64,000 nucleotides of DNA, from the NCBI GenBank assembly GCA_905331475.1, contig CAJNYU010000030.1, positions 124,001 to 188,000 on the forward strand, written 5' to 3'. This stretch comes from Rotaria socialis (taxonomy: Eukaryota > Rotifera > Eurotatoria > Philodinida > Philodinidae). Under the pieces are notes generated by a model. It was not told where the DNA came from, did not search any database, and saw only the letters and a program-made list of their open reading frames with translations. A program made the translations under genes and the position numbers. Below are positions 13,101 through 26,100 of this stretch, piece after piece; position 1 is the stretch's first letter, and every line of letters starts with the position of its first letter.

Positions 13101-16100
13101 TTATTTCTTGAATTAGATAGAATGACAATGTATTCTTAGCATTAACAGTAAATATTATTTATTCATCCGTGCATCTATTATTGATTTGTTTGTCTTTCTA
13201 GGACTGAGAGAAAAAAAAAAGTACTGTAGTTTCGATAAATGGGCATAAAAGAAAAAGAAAGAAAAGAAAGTAAATTAAAAGAATTACGAGATAGAATATA
13301 TTATCTTAGAAGACTAATAAATATCACTTGACTATTAATTAAATATCTTCATTTTGTTATCTGTCATTTAGAGAATATGAAGAGGTTCGCAGTTTTTCAT
13401 CGACTTCTTTTTTTCTCTCAGCTCATCAATATTCATATGAGTTATTATGTAGTTTCAAATTTATTTATTTTAATTTTCTGAAGATGTCAGTCAAATTATT
13501 TTTCTATTTTCCTAAGTTTTGCAGAAGTACGCCTCCTTAAATCGTTGAATATTTCCTATTTTGATGCAACATAATAAAATACATGGTCGACTGGAAATTC
13601 AATTTATTATTAATTATAAAAGAAAGAAGTAAAAAAGACAAGAGACACATTTTTGTCTTTTCGGCTATGTCTGTTATTAATTGCTAGAATATTTTTATCT
13701 TTTGTCTATATATATATATATATAAATTTATTCTCCAGAGAGTTAAGAGATACTTGATAGCGCCAATCAGTTTTACACAAATCTGTGATAGACATGAGGA
13801 AGTATTGCTTCTACAACAAGTATTATATTTTTTTCTTTCTTTCATGTTTGGAACTTGATTAGTTGAAACTTGTAATCTATTACAAAATATGTGCTTCCGT
13901 GCCTAATAGAAACTAGATAACAAAGTTTTATTGATGTAATTATGGATCAGTGAGATATCATTTTGCTTGGCCGGATCTATCATTAAAAGAATGCACTTCT
14001 TTTAATAATGAGTCTAGCTACTGAATACAAATCATGCAAGTTGAATCAACAAAAGTAAATCAATAAAAGAAAGAAGAAAAGCTGTTATAGTCATTTATAC
14101 ATGAATTGGAAATTCAATCATAGTTATTCAGTTAAGAAAAATGCATGAAGAACACATGTTCTCAATTGCCATTATTTAGATTCATTTCCATTGTCGTATT
14201 ACTGATCAATAAAAAAGCTATGAAAAGCCGTGTGCTCATCGGAAATCAGACCTTCTTTTTCTTATTTTCAATAGACTACTTGCTTCTTTTCTCCCGTCTT
14301 TTTTTCTTCGCTTTTCACTCCATGTAATATCTCAGTCAACAATGATTGAGCGTATACATGCAGCTAAGTGCCTCTGGGGTGTGAACAACGAGTGTTGAAA
14401 CGCAAGCTAAGTTTCTTTTCCTCTATACTTTTCTCAATTCTAAAACATTTCCTCGTCGTCATCATCAACAACACCACATTAATAGATACTATTCGATTAG
14501 ATCAAATAATGAACCCAATGGTTTATGAAAACAAATGAGCCTGTATCATAGAAAATAGAAAAATGGTCATTTTGCAATATACTCATACCTTTACTTCAAG
14601 TCTAGTCCTCACTCTCTTGATTTCTATGGTTCATTGAATCTTCAATAATAGTATTACTTGACGGAGGCCTATGCCAAATCAATGAACCAACGATCTATTT
14701 ATTCGAAAATAATGATAGCGAACTTATATAAGCGATATTTTGACACTAAACATATTACAGTAGCACGTGAAAGCATATGTTTCAAATTAGGTAATTAAAA
14801 AAAAATGAATGGATTTCTTAATTGAAAATACTGTTCTATAGAAATTATTACCACACGCCGAACGGGAATTCTCGGAGCAACAAGATATTTAAAATAGTAT
14901 CAATCTTAGATATTGTCGGATTTAATTACACATTTATTTGAAATTGATGCTGTAAAAATGATATAAACTTCATCGTTAAATACTTACGGGCATTGTTATT
15001 ATGTTCATTCTCATTATATTGTTGCCTGAAGTGTAATGAAATTGAAAATCAAGTAAATCTAACAGCAGAATTAATAGTGTCTTAGTTTATTGTAAATGAC
15101 GTCGGTTGTTCGCATGAAATTGTTGCCGTTAACTGTCAATACTCGAATCAAGAAAAGATTTACTACAAAAAAGAATCTTCTTGCGCGTTTGTGTCTACAA
15201 TGATAAATAAAACTGAGAATGATAAGAGACGATTTCATCAAGAATCGTACAATAAAAGAGTAGAAAGAGACATAGAGAGATATGGAGAGGAAGACTGAGA
15301 AAAACTCTGACGAAAAAGAGAAGAGAAAAAGTTTGCATATTTTTCTCGTTTTTTCTCTCTCTATTTTGACTTCTTTTTCTGCACTAGACGAAAAGAAAAT
15401 AACAAGCGAAGGGATTCATCGTTGTTGACGGCACCAGCATTACTATCCATCTACTCTTCATTGTTACATATATTTATATATCTACATATAACCGTGTCTA
15501 TGAAATTGACGCTACTTATGCGAATCGAAGACAGAATAAGACAGTAGACAATGTATCGATTAGATGATGGGAAAAAAAACCCGAGTGACAAGTACAAAAA
15601 AAGAAAACGCTCATCATGATTCGCATCAATTGTAACTCGAAAGAACAGAATACAAGAAGATTTTGACTGTGAAACACCGTTAATTAACATTGATCCGATT
15701 AATTTGAAACGACAAAAAGAAAAAGAGAGACTTGGAAGGCCAATAATGTGATTCAATGGTGCTAACTTTGAAGTTACAGTCTCTCTACATCGTTCACGCT
15801 TTTAGATGGGTGGCCGGAAGCGGAAGCTCAATTGCGACAGCTTAATCCGTACGCAGAGAGAAAGAGAACTGTTGCAGGGCAACATATCTACATACATAAG
15901 TATTTGAATTTATGTAAAGAAAAAGAAATCAATACAATTATTTACTGGAAAAATAACAACATAATTGTATTTGTTTTACTCTTTGATTTGGAATAACAGG
16001 AAACCAAGATTATGTTATACGAACGTCAATCTATCTAAGGCAGTTCAAAGACAAGAGGTGGAGTATGAAGTTTCTCCGTCAGCCCTAATTATTGAACTAG

Positions 16101-16587
16101 CACGCGAGATTTTTTTTTGCTTATTTCTAATTTTTCGGCATAGCAAGTTACAGCCAACCGATAATTAAATGTATCATTTATGGATAGATTTACACAGATA
16201 CTTCATCAACATTTTGGTACTCAATTGCTTTGTGTAACTCAAATATTTTCATATAAACATTGACACTGCGTGTTTGAGTGTCTAGAGGATTCACAAGCCA
16301 ACGTATAATTGATTGATCTTTTCAGTATGACGAGAGACTGCTATATGCATAAAGATAACCAATAAGAAAGTGATAAAAAACATCAATAAGACTAGAAATA
16401 GCAAAAACAAAAAAACAGCGACTGTGTTTGACCTCGCGTGTGGTCAATCAATGCCGAGTAATTGTGGAAGTGATGGGCAAACACAGAAAGAGAAAAGAAA
16501 AATAAGAGATAACGGTCGAGAAGGACGAATCATTCACATTGACCTTATATACCAAGCTCGTTTCTCGCCCACACTAAATCAGAAATC
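10182..16587. other. Gene-poor 6.4-kb region
   Basis: Read on both strands: only short open frames without recognisable motifs, many TA, CTT and poly-A/T tracts, and no RNA gene or transposase remnant that I could identify. It may hold regulatory DNA and a 5' UTR exon of the GPCR; an acceptor-like CGTTTAG lies just upstream of the GPCR start. The last 300 bases belong to the promoter of the gene at 16588. Confidence 0.5.
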
Positions 16588-19500
16588 ATGATCAATTTGG
16601 TATACTACTATGTCTTGGCTGTTTTATTTTTCAATATAAACGATGCGACAAAACCGGATAATCCTTTACATGGTATATTAAATAAATATATAGAATTTTT
16701 CTTTCTTATAATAATCTCTATTATATCTAGGAACAAATTCAATATGTGCTGATGTTTGTACGCCATCTGAAGCTCATGTTGAATTGGATTTGAGTCAAGC
16801 ACGAATCTATCGAGAAAATGAACGTGTTGAAATAAAATTTCAACAGATTGGTAGTGGCCGATGTCGACAACCAGGTAGATAAATAATCATGTCTAGTTTA
16901 ACATTTACTTTTTATTTTGATTATGTTTATATCACAGAATAACGTTTTTTTTACCCCTGAAACTATTTTTCCAGATGTTAAACTAGTAATTTCCTTTATT
17001 CACTTGGTTCACTGCTCACTACAAAAGATTGAGGGGGAGGATGAAAAAGAAAAACGAGAGAGCAAGAGATAACAGACAATATCGAATTTTGTTCTAATAG
17101 AAATAAGGTCATAGCTATATAATTATACAGCTAGTGATATTATTTCTTTGCATGCGATTTTTTAATTTAGCTTTACTACAAATTCCTCTGGATACAATTG
17201 GTAAACATGGTATTATAAAATTTGATCTTAGTTTTGGTCCTGTTTTACATAATTTTAGTATTGATATTGGTATTGTACTATTATTTGTTTTCTTTACTTT
17301 CATGTGTAACGACAAAATTATTTTGCTTTCGATTCTAAAGGATTTAATGATGAAGATAATAAAACGATAAGAACTGTTAATATATTCAATCAACAAGTAT
17401 CGGTTGAGTATCATTCAACTAATGAGAATAAAATCGATTTTTTTGAACAATCCGTGACATTACTTGGACCAGGCGACGATCTATCAATATTTATATCTAA
17501 CGAATGGATTTATATTGAAAATAAACAACGAAATCAATCAAGATTAACAGTTTTTTTTAATGACACCAATCCTTTTCTATTTGATCAATATTCTTCTGCT
17601 ACACATCTCGCTATTGGTCTTAATCGTAACGTCAGTGGAACACAGACCGGTATCGGTCTCTGTTTAGCTAATATAACATTTATAGAATGTTATACTAATC
17701 AACGTATGAATAAATATTCAAAAAATAAAACGTCTTACTTTTAAATAAATAAATATTTTTTTTTTCTAATTTAGAAGCTGCCTTGAATATTGATGTCGAT
17801 AATAAAAGGTTTGAACAACAAGATTTTGAAAATATTACTTGGATTAGCCATTTAACTTATCTTGATCCAAATGCTGATATACGCGAATGTGCTGCACAAG
17901 GTTAGTAAATTTGTTTTTAAATTCCATAATTCTATCTTACGTATATTAAATAGGCGTTATTCGTTTGACGTTTGATCCTGAAGGACCACGACGTATAGCT
18001 CGTTTTGATTTAAATATGGGTTCTCAAGTTCACGGTTTTACATTTAATATTGGTGATTCACCAACGAATAATGGCTACGGTGGGGATGGCGGTACAACTT
18101 CAAATTCAGCTGAAATCCATTCAAATGATAATCGATTCTATGTTAGTATTATCAATAGAATAGTAATAATATTGTGTTGTTCGTTTTTATTTTAAGGTTT
18201 GGGCGAATACGAAAATTTGTGATGATACACTTCTGTTAAATATAGATTATAATGTTATCGAACCACATGATAGAATTACAATTCTTGTTAGGTTTGATTA
18301 AACAGATATTCTCGTTTATTTGTTAAAATAACAATTCAATTTTAGTAATGAACGTATTGAATTAACAAATCATCGCACATACCATCGAATTCTTCGCAGT
18401 CCTTATTTATATTCACTTTCTAAACAAAATGTAACATGTAATTGGTAAGATCAAAATCAACATAATTACATAAATAATACTTTTTCTATGTGCAGTTTTG
18501 ATTCGCTTTGTTATCCCGGTGTTCAACCAGATAATGATATTTATTTTGGTATAAATCGCGTTATTGGTGGAACTTACCGGCCTGGTATTGGAGTTTGCAA
18601 TGCGTATGTCAACTGGATTCAATGCAAGAAAATTGGTAGCGCAAGAATAGAAATAGTATAATTATCAACTGTTCCATGAATGAGTTTTTTTTTAATCTAT
18701 AGAAGTGTCGCCACGAATTAAATACGAACCAATAATTACGACGACAGCGACTTCTACTATTGAACTAATGACAACGACTTCTACTACTGAAGCAACAACG
18801 ACGACGACGACGACGACGACGACGACAATCACCACCGCCGCCAAAGCTGAAGAAACTACAATCAATATGAGCAAAGAACCAATCGATGTAACAACTAAAG
18901 CATTCGAGCATGCAAATGAAATGATAATGAGTACTGAACTTCTTTCATTAACAACAATGATAGAAAAAAGTAATCACAATCAAACTAATCAAAATTATTC
19001 AACTAGCACATTGGTGTCGGTACCATCAGCAATGGTTCATATTGATGAAGTAACATCAACAGAACCAGAAATAACTATGGAATTGATGGTTGCTAATACG
19101 ACAACTAATCAAGCAAATGATGAAGAGCAAACTTATTTTACAAATGCATCAACAAATACAAACGAAGAAGAATCATCGACAGTATCAATATTGGGTCATC
19201 AATATCGTTTATTAAATATATTAGCTAATTTATCACAATATGTCGCTACTGAAAATACATTTATTGAAACAATTTCAAATGATTTCAAATCAACAACAAC
19301 AACAGAGGATATTCTATTGACAACAACAACAACAATTGGTGAATAATTAAGTTTTATGTTCAACAAATATAAATAAATCTTTACTGTTTTAGATTCAACA
19401 GCAAGTTCAAATCCATGTACATTGGAAAATCTTGCAGCTAATTTTGTCTATCATGAATATCCATTAGATAAACATAAATTTATCTTTTGTGATAGCGAAG

Positions 19501-19589
19501 GAAAAATGAATATAATTGCATGTACACCAAATGATGTTTGGTCACAAATGGAGCAAACATGCATTGCACCTGATTTGAAAAACAATTAA
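16588..19589 (+). CDS. Secreted protein: two copies of an unrecognised domain, Thr-rich stalk, CBM14-like C-terminus
   Basis: Eleven exons: 16588-16672, 16731-16874, 17171-17269, 17341-17703, 17775-17900, 17954-18141, 18197-18291, 18346-18444, 18496-18635, 18703-19338 and 19393-19589; 723 aa. Residues 1-20 form a signal peptide (MINLVYYYVLAVLFFNI). Two tandem units of about 150-200 residues follow. They share GIIKFDLSFGPVLHNFSIDI / RIARFDLNMGSQVHGFTFNI and endings such as TQTGIGLCLANITFIEC / RPGIGVCNAYVNWIQC. A stalk of about 210 residues rich in Thr and Glu comes next (an ACG repeat encodes a poly-Thr run), suiting heavy O-glycosylation. The C-terminal 65 residues have four Cys spaced as in chitin-binding type-2 domains (YHEYPLDKHKFIFC, then W). 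The repeated domain looks like a jelly-roll lectin, but I cannot name it. It is probably extracellular or cuticle/gut-lining associated; that is an inference. Confidence 0.8.
18797..18830. repeat. (ACG)n coding microsatellite
   Basis: About ten ACG triplets inside the Thr-rich exon of the secreted protein, encoding an uninterrupted poly-Thr run. The triplet purity suggests recent slippage expansion within the stalk. Confidence 0.85.
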
Positions 19590-19909
19590 GTGTTTTCGTT
19601 TTTCTGTGTTAAACTCTATTTGTCTGTTTTGTGTCATTCTTAACTACGTATATTAAATTGTGAAACAAATTTAATTTATTCTATGAGCGATTCTTTCCTT
19701 TTCCGAAAACTGATCTCATGTGACAAGTTGATAGGAAACGTACAGAATTATATCAGCATAGATCACTGGTTTTTTTATTAAAAAATCAAACTAGTAGAGC
19801 ACATAAAATAAATAATAACATATTGTCAACACGTGATGTAAAGATTACTAAGTATAGTTATTTTATATGTTTAAAGATGAAAATTACCGTTGAACTATCA
19901 ATTAATTAA

Positions 19910-21289
19910 TTATTTATTCATCCTGAAGTTCAAGATGAATTCTTTCAGCAACGATGCATACCAAAGAGCACAGAGTAGAACGAAGAATGGAATGATTTTT
20001 TTTGTTTTTTTAAAAAGAACAGTTAATAATTTTCCATGAATACTAAGTGTTGGATCGGGTTCTCGATTTTCAATAGCAACTCGCTGCATTTGCCAATTAT
20101 ACCAGACTATTCCACAACTTGAACGACTGCCCGGTATAGGTATTAAGCTAAATATAGAACTTCCTCGAATGTCATATTGTAATGCTCGTGCATCTTTATC
20201 CGGAATAGTTGGATCGAGTAAAATTTGTGGCAAATTAAATTGAATGCAAACAGGTCGAGCGATACCAACGAAATCACACGCATTTGAAACTATAGCATCA
20301 TTCATACCTTCGCGAGTTCGAAATCCACCAGTAACTATTAAAGGAATTTTTGTTGTGTTACGAACTTTTGCAGCAAATTCAATAAAGTAAGCTTCTCGTT
20401 TTTTGGTTCGTTCCGATCGTCTATCATCTTCAGATCCAGCCATAGCAGGAGCTTCGTATGTTCCACCAGAAATTTCGATAAAATCAATTCCACCATGATC
20501 ATCAATCCATCGAATTTGATCGTATGCTTCGTCTTCTGTTAATCCACCGGTACTATAATCAGCTGAATTGAGTTTAACACCAACGGCAAATGTTGAAGGG
20601 ACGACTGCTCGGATAGCATCAATGATGCGTAATAAAAATCTTATTCTATCTTTTGGTGTCGCTCCATATTCATCCTGTCGTCGATTTGTTTTCGGAGACA
20701 AAAAACTACTAATTAAATAACCATGACTGCCGTGAAGTTCGACGCCAGCAAAACCTGCTTTAAACATAAGTTCTGCTGCTTCTACAAACTTTTCAATAGT
20801 TTCATCGATTTGAGCTCGTGTCATTTCTTTTGGTGTACCAAGTGCTAATCGTTGTAGAGTTCGAACAAAAGGATTATTACCAAAAGATAATGAAACTGGA
20901 CTAGGAGCAATAGCACGTTCTAGTAACGGCCTTTTCCCTGAAAGTGATTGACGTCCTGCATGATTAATTTGAACAATAGTTGGTGTACCATGACTTTGAC
21001 AAATATCTGCATATTTTTTCCATTTTTCAATATCGATTTTATCCTTACTGGGAATCATCATGTCTGTCATTATGCCTGGATAACGATCATCAACTTGAAC
21101 GTTACCAGTTAAAAGAAGACCAAATGATACGTTTGCCCAACGCTGATAGAGACGATAGATATATTCATTAGGTTGATTATCACTATTGCCTAACATTTCT
21201 TCCATTGATGCTTTCACTATTCTATTAGATAGTTTAAGTCCACATGGCAATACAAATGATTGTGCTAGTGGAATTTCATTGCTTGACAT
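19910..21289 (-). CDS. NADH:flavin oxidoreductase, Old Yellow Enzyme family, with C-terminal membrane segment
   Basis: A single uninterrupted frame of 459 aa starting at the ATG at 21287-21289 (MSSNEIPLAQSF). The frame stays open a little upstream but without an ATG. It is an FMN-dependent TIM-barrel ene-reductase or oxidase family member. Seen in order: LSNRIVKASMEE near the N-terminus, QINHAGRQS (strand-3 region), GVELHGSHGYLISSFLSP with the paired His of the active site, then NRRQDEYG, IEISGGTYEAP, IPLIVTGGFRTREGM (FMN phosphate loop) and CDFVGIARP. Electrons come from NAD(P)H; the physiological substrate is unknown. The last 35 residues (KKIIPFFVLLCALWYASLL) form a hydrophobic helix, suggesting membrane anchoring. 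The absence of introns contrasts with the neighbours and suggests horizontal origin or retroposition. Convergent with the gene at 16588, about 320 bp apart. Confidence 0.9.
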   Translation of the reverse strand: MSSNEIPLAQSFVLPCGLKLSNRIVKASMEEMLGNSDNQPNEYIYRLYQRWANVSFGLLLTGNVQVDDRYPGIMTDMMIPSKDKIDIEKWKKYADICQSHGTPTIVQINHAGRQSLSGKRPLLERAIAPSPVSLSFGNNPFVRTLQRLALGTPKEMTRAQIDETIEKFVEAAELMFKAGFAGVELHGSHGYLISSFLSPKTNRRQDEYGATPKDRIRFLLRIIDAIRAVVPSTFAVGVKLNSADYSTGGLTEDEAYDQIRWIDDHGGIDFIEISGGTYEAPAMAGSEDDRRSERTKKREAYFIEFAAKVRNTTKIPLIVTGGFRTREGMNDAIVSNACDFVGIARPVCIQFNLPQILLDPTIPDKDARALQYDIRGSSIFSLIPIPGSRSSCGIVWYNWQMQRVAIENREPDPTLSIHGKLLTVLFKKTKKIIPFFVLLCALWYASLLKEFILNFRMNK

Positions 21290-22657
21290 GGTTAGTGTAA
21301 TAGCTGTAAATAATCTTAAAACATGCAAACATAATTATAAAATGAACGGAATGCACCTTTAGTTAGTGTGTTATGACCTTTATCAAGAAAACTATTCTAT
21401 TTAGTACAAGCAAATAATGATGCAAATGTTGATACATTTTTATCATCAACAGCAACAACAACTTGATATATGCTTTTCTTGCATTGCAAGCGTAATCACA
21501 AATACTTGCACTGTCATAGAGATGTCGCTGAGTACAGCCTAGACTAGGCTGCTTGTCTATACAGAGTGCATCACACACACACAAGTCTATATATAATGTA
21601 ATTTACTGCTGCTCCACTTGAGAAATATTTTAAATGGATATGTTGCCCGAAGAGATAAATATTATAATTGTGTATAAAAATGTTTATCATGTATATTCGA
21701 TTTCAATACACACGTGTATATTTGACGATAATCATCTGAAAACGATTACGATAAGGATGTCTCAAAATTCGAGTTTATGAGTGTAATTATTTTATGTAAT
21801 TGAGCAAGATTGAGAAACATTTCTTTCCTTATAGTATGGTACTTACTGAAATGCATTTTATTCTTGTTGCAATAGATCGTCATGCTTCGATCAATACCAT
21901 AATTAGTATATTTTCATCACAGCTATTCCTTTCTATCATGCGTTAACGCAGTACTAAGATCTATTTTAAAAGTATAAAGGTGAATACTTGTTGGGTGGAG
22001 TGTTTTCCCGTCGAAATAAGAAAAAGGTATGACATTTTCATGTTAAAAAAAACACAAAGGAATGCAGACTGCTGACTATAATATATTCTGGAAGTTATTT
22101 TTGTACTATTTTTCCTGAAGTTATTCCTTCAAATTAATTTTCTTGAAAAACATCTAATTAAGAGGTAACAATGATAGGAGCGATTTTTTTAGCACGGCTA
22201 TCACTTACAAAATAGATCAACATGATTAATCCGAATTCAAGTGAATCCTAAACGATGAGATCTCAAATCAATCTTCCGCTCAAATTTACACCTGATAATT
22301 AAAAATTCATTGGAAACATCTCATGTAGAAATTATATTGTAAAAAAAATATCTTTTCTCTTGTTTCCTTTGACATGAGTGTTGGCTGAAGAATGATGAGA
22401 TATGACAAAAGCAAAGGCGACACTTTTGTTCATCTAATATCCATAGTTAAAGAGAGTTCCTTTAAATTTTCTGTAAGATCTATCATCTTGGATCTGAGTA
22501 AAATGCCTTGGATCAATTATTTAAGGAAACTTAAGGAATAAAAAAAGTAATACGGTGCAGAAATAATCAATATTGTGTTTTTGAGAAAGTAGAAAGCACA
22601 CACAATTCACGTAACAATAAGCAAGAGTTATTTTAGAAATAACACTAGATAGAAAGT
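21290..22657. other. Intergenic region upstream of the oxidoreductase
   Basis: Probable promoter of the minus-strand oxidoreductase; an acceptor-like TTACAG lies just before its ATG, so a 5' UTR intron is possible. A short CA repeat is near 21572. Nothing else recognised. Confidence 0.45.
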
Positions 22658-23162
22658 TCAATTAAGGCTAATTTTGGAAGCATTTAAAATTAGCCAACTT
22701 ATTGATGTTACTAAAATAATTTTATGTGCTAACAGACGATGGTCCATACGTCTACGTTGAGGTTGTTTTTTGAAGAAGTACATGTACCGATGATACGCTT
22801 TCAAACAAAGCAGAATAATAAATCCAAATGACGCCAACGAGAAGAAAACTGCTGAAAGTGGACAATAAATATCTATGTTTTTTTTATGTTCCAACGTAAA
22901 CAACAATAATGGTACTATGCGTAAACAGAATATTAATTAAATGACACCTATCAAATAGTGTTTGTTTAAAAATATGACTTGGAAATGATTTCTTACGAAC
23001 ATAATGTTGAATTAAGATTTTTATACGCAATATGGTGCCCGTAAAACTTATAATACAAATAATTAAGCTTGCGAATGCTTGCAAATGACTGTTAATCAGT
23101 ATGAATTCATCAGATAGTAACGATGACCGATGAAAATTATAAAGTTGTGTATTATATATCAC
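22658..23162 (-). pseudogene. Decayed GPCR fragment (TM1-TM4 region)
   Basis: Two overlapping open frames on the minus strand join by a single +1 frameshift near 22890-22906. The first encodes a hydrophobic helix and basic loop (QAFASLIICIISFTGTILRI, then KILIQHYVRKK) and a second helix (LINILFTHSTIIVVY). The second begins at a Cys and helix (IYCPLSAVFFSLASFGFII) followed by LCLKAYHRYMYFF, which sits where a DRY motif would be, then a basic loop and a TM4-like helix (AHKIILVTSISWLI). Nothing follows for TM5-TM7. I read this as a truncated rhodopsin-class receptor relic. An alternative is a small two-exon membrane protein, but I see no GT-AG pair at the frame change. Confidence 0.45.
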
Positions 23163-26100
23163 ATTTAAATATTGATTTTTGGAAATATTTCTAGTTGATA
23201 TATGTGATGCGTTGAGAGCATGAGTATGTTCAGATTTCTTTTTATGTAAACAAAAAGATTTCTACGTCATATTATTTACATATCATTGAAATTTTATAAG
23301 AATTTGGAAGAAAAAAAACACTAAAGAAAGGATTGATTATGAACAAGATATAGAACAAAAAATGAAAAACAATTTGTGAGTTCTTCTTGTATGCAAATAG
23401 ATTCTATCGATTGATGGATTTTGTTCAAATTCAAAGAATGATAGATGCTCTTGAATGAAGAATTTACTAATATCATGAAAAATTACATCGATATTTTTAG
23501 ACTAATTTTAATGAAAATTATCCTTAGCTGTTTAAATAGTAAGAAGGATTAAGAGAAAGTGGCTCGACTAATAAAATCCTCTTATGAACTACGGACTCTA
23601 GGAAAGACGCCAAAGCATATTGTTTAAATATCATAGCAAGCTCGTATCGTGGTTTTCTTTTGTGAAAAGAACCTAATCTAAATATCATTTTATCTTCTAC
23701 ACCGAGCACCGACACAATCGGACATCATTCGCAATTTTCAATTTTCTCCAGTCCAGGTGGTTTTTTTCCGACACCAATGTTCAAAGACTAATGATTCAAA
23801 TTTTCGTTTGAATCCTAATAATCATGGAACAATCCTACCGATTTTTACTGATAGAGTTAAGAATATCAGTTAATTATTTTTATGTAAAACAAAATCCAGC
23901 TTAGAAATACAATAAATTTTTGAAGACGATGCTCAATACATCAAATATGAGAAACAATTGAATTTCAATCGAGTTTTGTAGAACGCTGCAAAGGCATTAA
24001 CAATTACTTTTAATCAGCGATCTTGCTATACATTTTATTTTCTTAGTAAAATATCAGTTGTCTTCTATCAGGGGAAAAACAACTAAATTGTTTTCTTAAT
24101 AGGGCGCTGGCTGTCGAAAATGTATTCGTTCATTAAGCTGCATTATATGTCGAACGTCAGTAACTATTTGGAAACACTAAATCTAACTCTTAATGTTTCA
24201 TTTGTTCAGAGACTATTGCATTACCCGTTGTATCTGAAATGTTGAAAGGAAAAAATCCAATCTTAGGTCAGTTGGCAATCCTTGTCGCTTACTTATGGAA
24301 CGAATCTTTCGATAGTTAAGTTTCTTATTTTTATGATTTGATTTTCTATTAGATGAATTAGTTCCGTTAGAAGATTCCAGCTGAAACAATTTCACTGTTA
24401 AAATTACAGTGAAAGTAAGATTGCAGCAAGACGAAAAAGCTAAGTTAGGTTGTATTCTTCTATTTATTTAGTCGAGTATCTTGGAAAGAACCATCGATTA
24501 AAGAAACACTTCATCGTGCACTTGAGAGTCCTTCATGGTGAATGTCTCGATCAACATCCTCCGTATAGTTGTTAAAAAACTGAAGCTGCACTTGGAAAAT
24601 TATTTGTTATTTTTAGTTCTGTAGATTGAAGAAATTCTATCAACCTTTTTGAAAAATGTACTTGTCTCTTGTCGTTTAAACCACTTTTCTATTACGTAGT
24701 TCACTATTTTATTTTTGTAGAGTTCATAATTTTTACAAAATAATTTTTTTTAATTAAGTTTTACTTAATTCATTTCGATGTCATCGTATTTTTTGGAATA
24801 TTTGGGACGATATATTTAAATAGAGAAGTCACTATTGTTTTATCCTATCGTAATCTGATTATTCTAAACAAACTCTTCTTTTTCAAAGGTCACAGTAAGA
24901 ATACCATTGATGAAATGCACAATAGATTAACAGCGTTCAAAATGGACTTACTAATTTCAACTTAATAATAAGTTTTACAGATGTTTCATGTGCACACGGT
25001 TTTCAATTGCAAAATTCTTTCTGTTGTAATATGCAAACAAAAAGAACGTACGTTTTCCGCCTCATTAAAATTGGTAATCGACTAATATGTACAAAATTTC
25101 AATGAAAAGTAGACAAAGCGTTACTCATCAACGAAACTCCTTAAAAATACAATAGACAGAGAGAGAGAGCTATTCTTGGTGGAAAAACAAAATGCCCTTT
25201 TGTTTCAAATCAATCCAATAATTTCAATAGACATCGGACTTCAGCATCGACTTTAATACCTTGAATAACCTGCTTGATTCTTGAAAAACAAAGGAACGCT
25301 CATAGAAATACTTTGCACAACAGTTATACATCCTATGGAGTTTCGTACATAATATTCTTCACAATACAGAAAATACACGAGTCTAAATTAAACTGCACCA
25401 TCGCACGTTTTAGTAGACAGAGGACTACATTAAATATTGTCATAATGTAATGTCGAATTTATTTTTATACCAGAGTCAAGTAGCAATTATTAGCAGATTT
25501 TCATAGACAATTTCTTCGCATGTTTGATTGACACGACGAGCAATTCAAGAAGATGGTCCCGTGAAAAAAGACACTTAGCCTAAAGAGGAAATTGAATATG
25601 CTGCTACAAATAAGTTGCCAAATTACGAAGCATAAAAACAGGAGTCAAATGGCAAAACAGATTTTAATTTTTGTAGCATTTTTTATTTTTAAATACTCAA
25701 ATGTGAGCAGGCCATCGTGTGACTTCCGATTTTTTCCTTCTATGCAGTTGGTTAAGGAATTAGCCCTTGAGAAAGTTTGTTTTATCTTCCTAACCGTTGC
25801 TTTTTTAAAGAAAAAGTTGGCCGAAAAAGAACAATATTAACAAAAGCGATAATTTTGTGAGTTTGATACTGTTAAAATTGAAAATAGCACTACATTCGTG
25901 ATTTGATGAGAATTACGCCTTTGTCCGATTAGAAAAAGAAAAACGTTCACTTGTGCCAGTTGAATATATTTTCAAATTGAACAAAACTACATCAACTAAT
26001 AAATATTTATACAAATTTATCAACGCCTCAAGATAATCGTGATGTACAACAAATTATTTAATGAGCATTTTATTTAAACTTGGTAAATAGACAAGATGTC

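Noticed and set aside
15451..15756. 101-residue minus-strand frame
   Set aside because: Low-complexity, Phe/Ser-rich, no motif, and no splice partners found.
18692..18874. Poly-Val minus-strand frame
   Set aside because: Antisense of the Thr repeat in the secreted protein.
21290..21328. Upstream extension of the oxidoreductase frame
   Set aside because: The extension starts at a TTG codon; the first ATG in frame is at 21287-21289.
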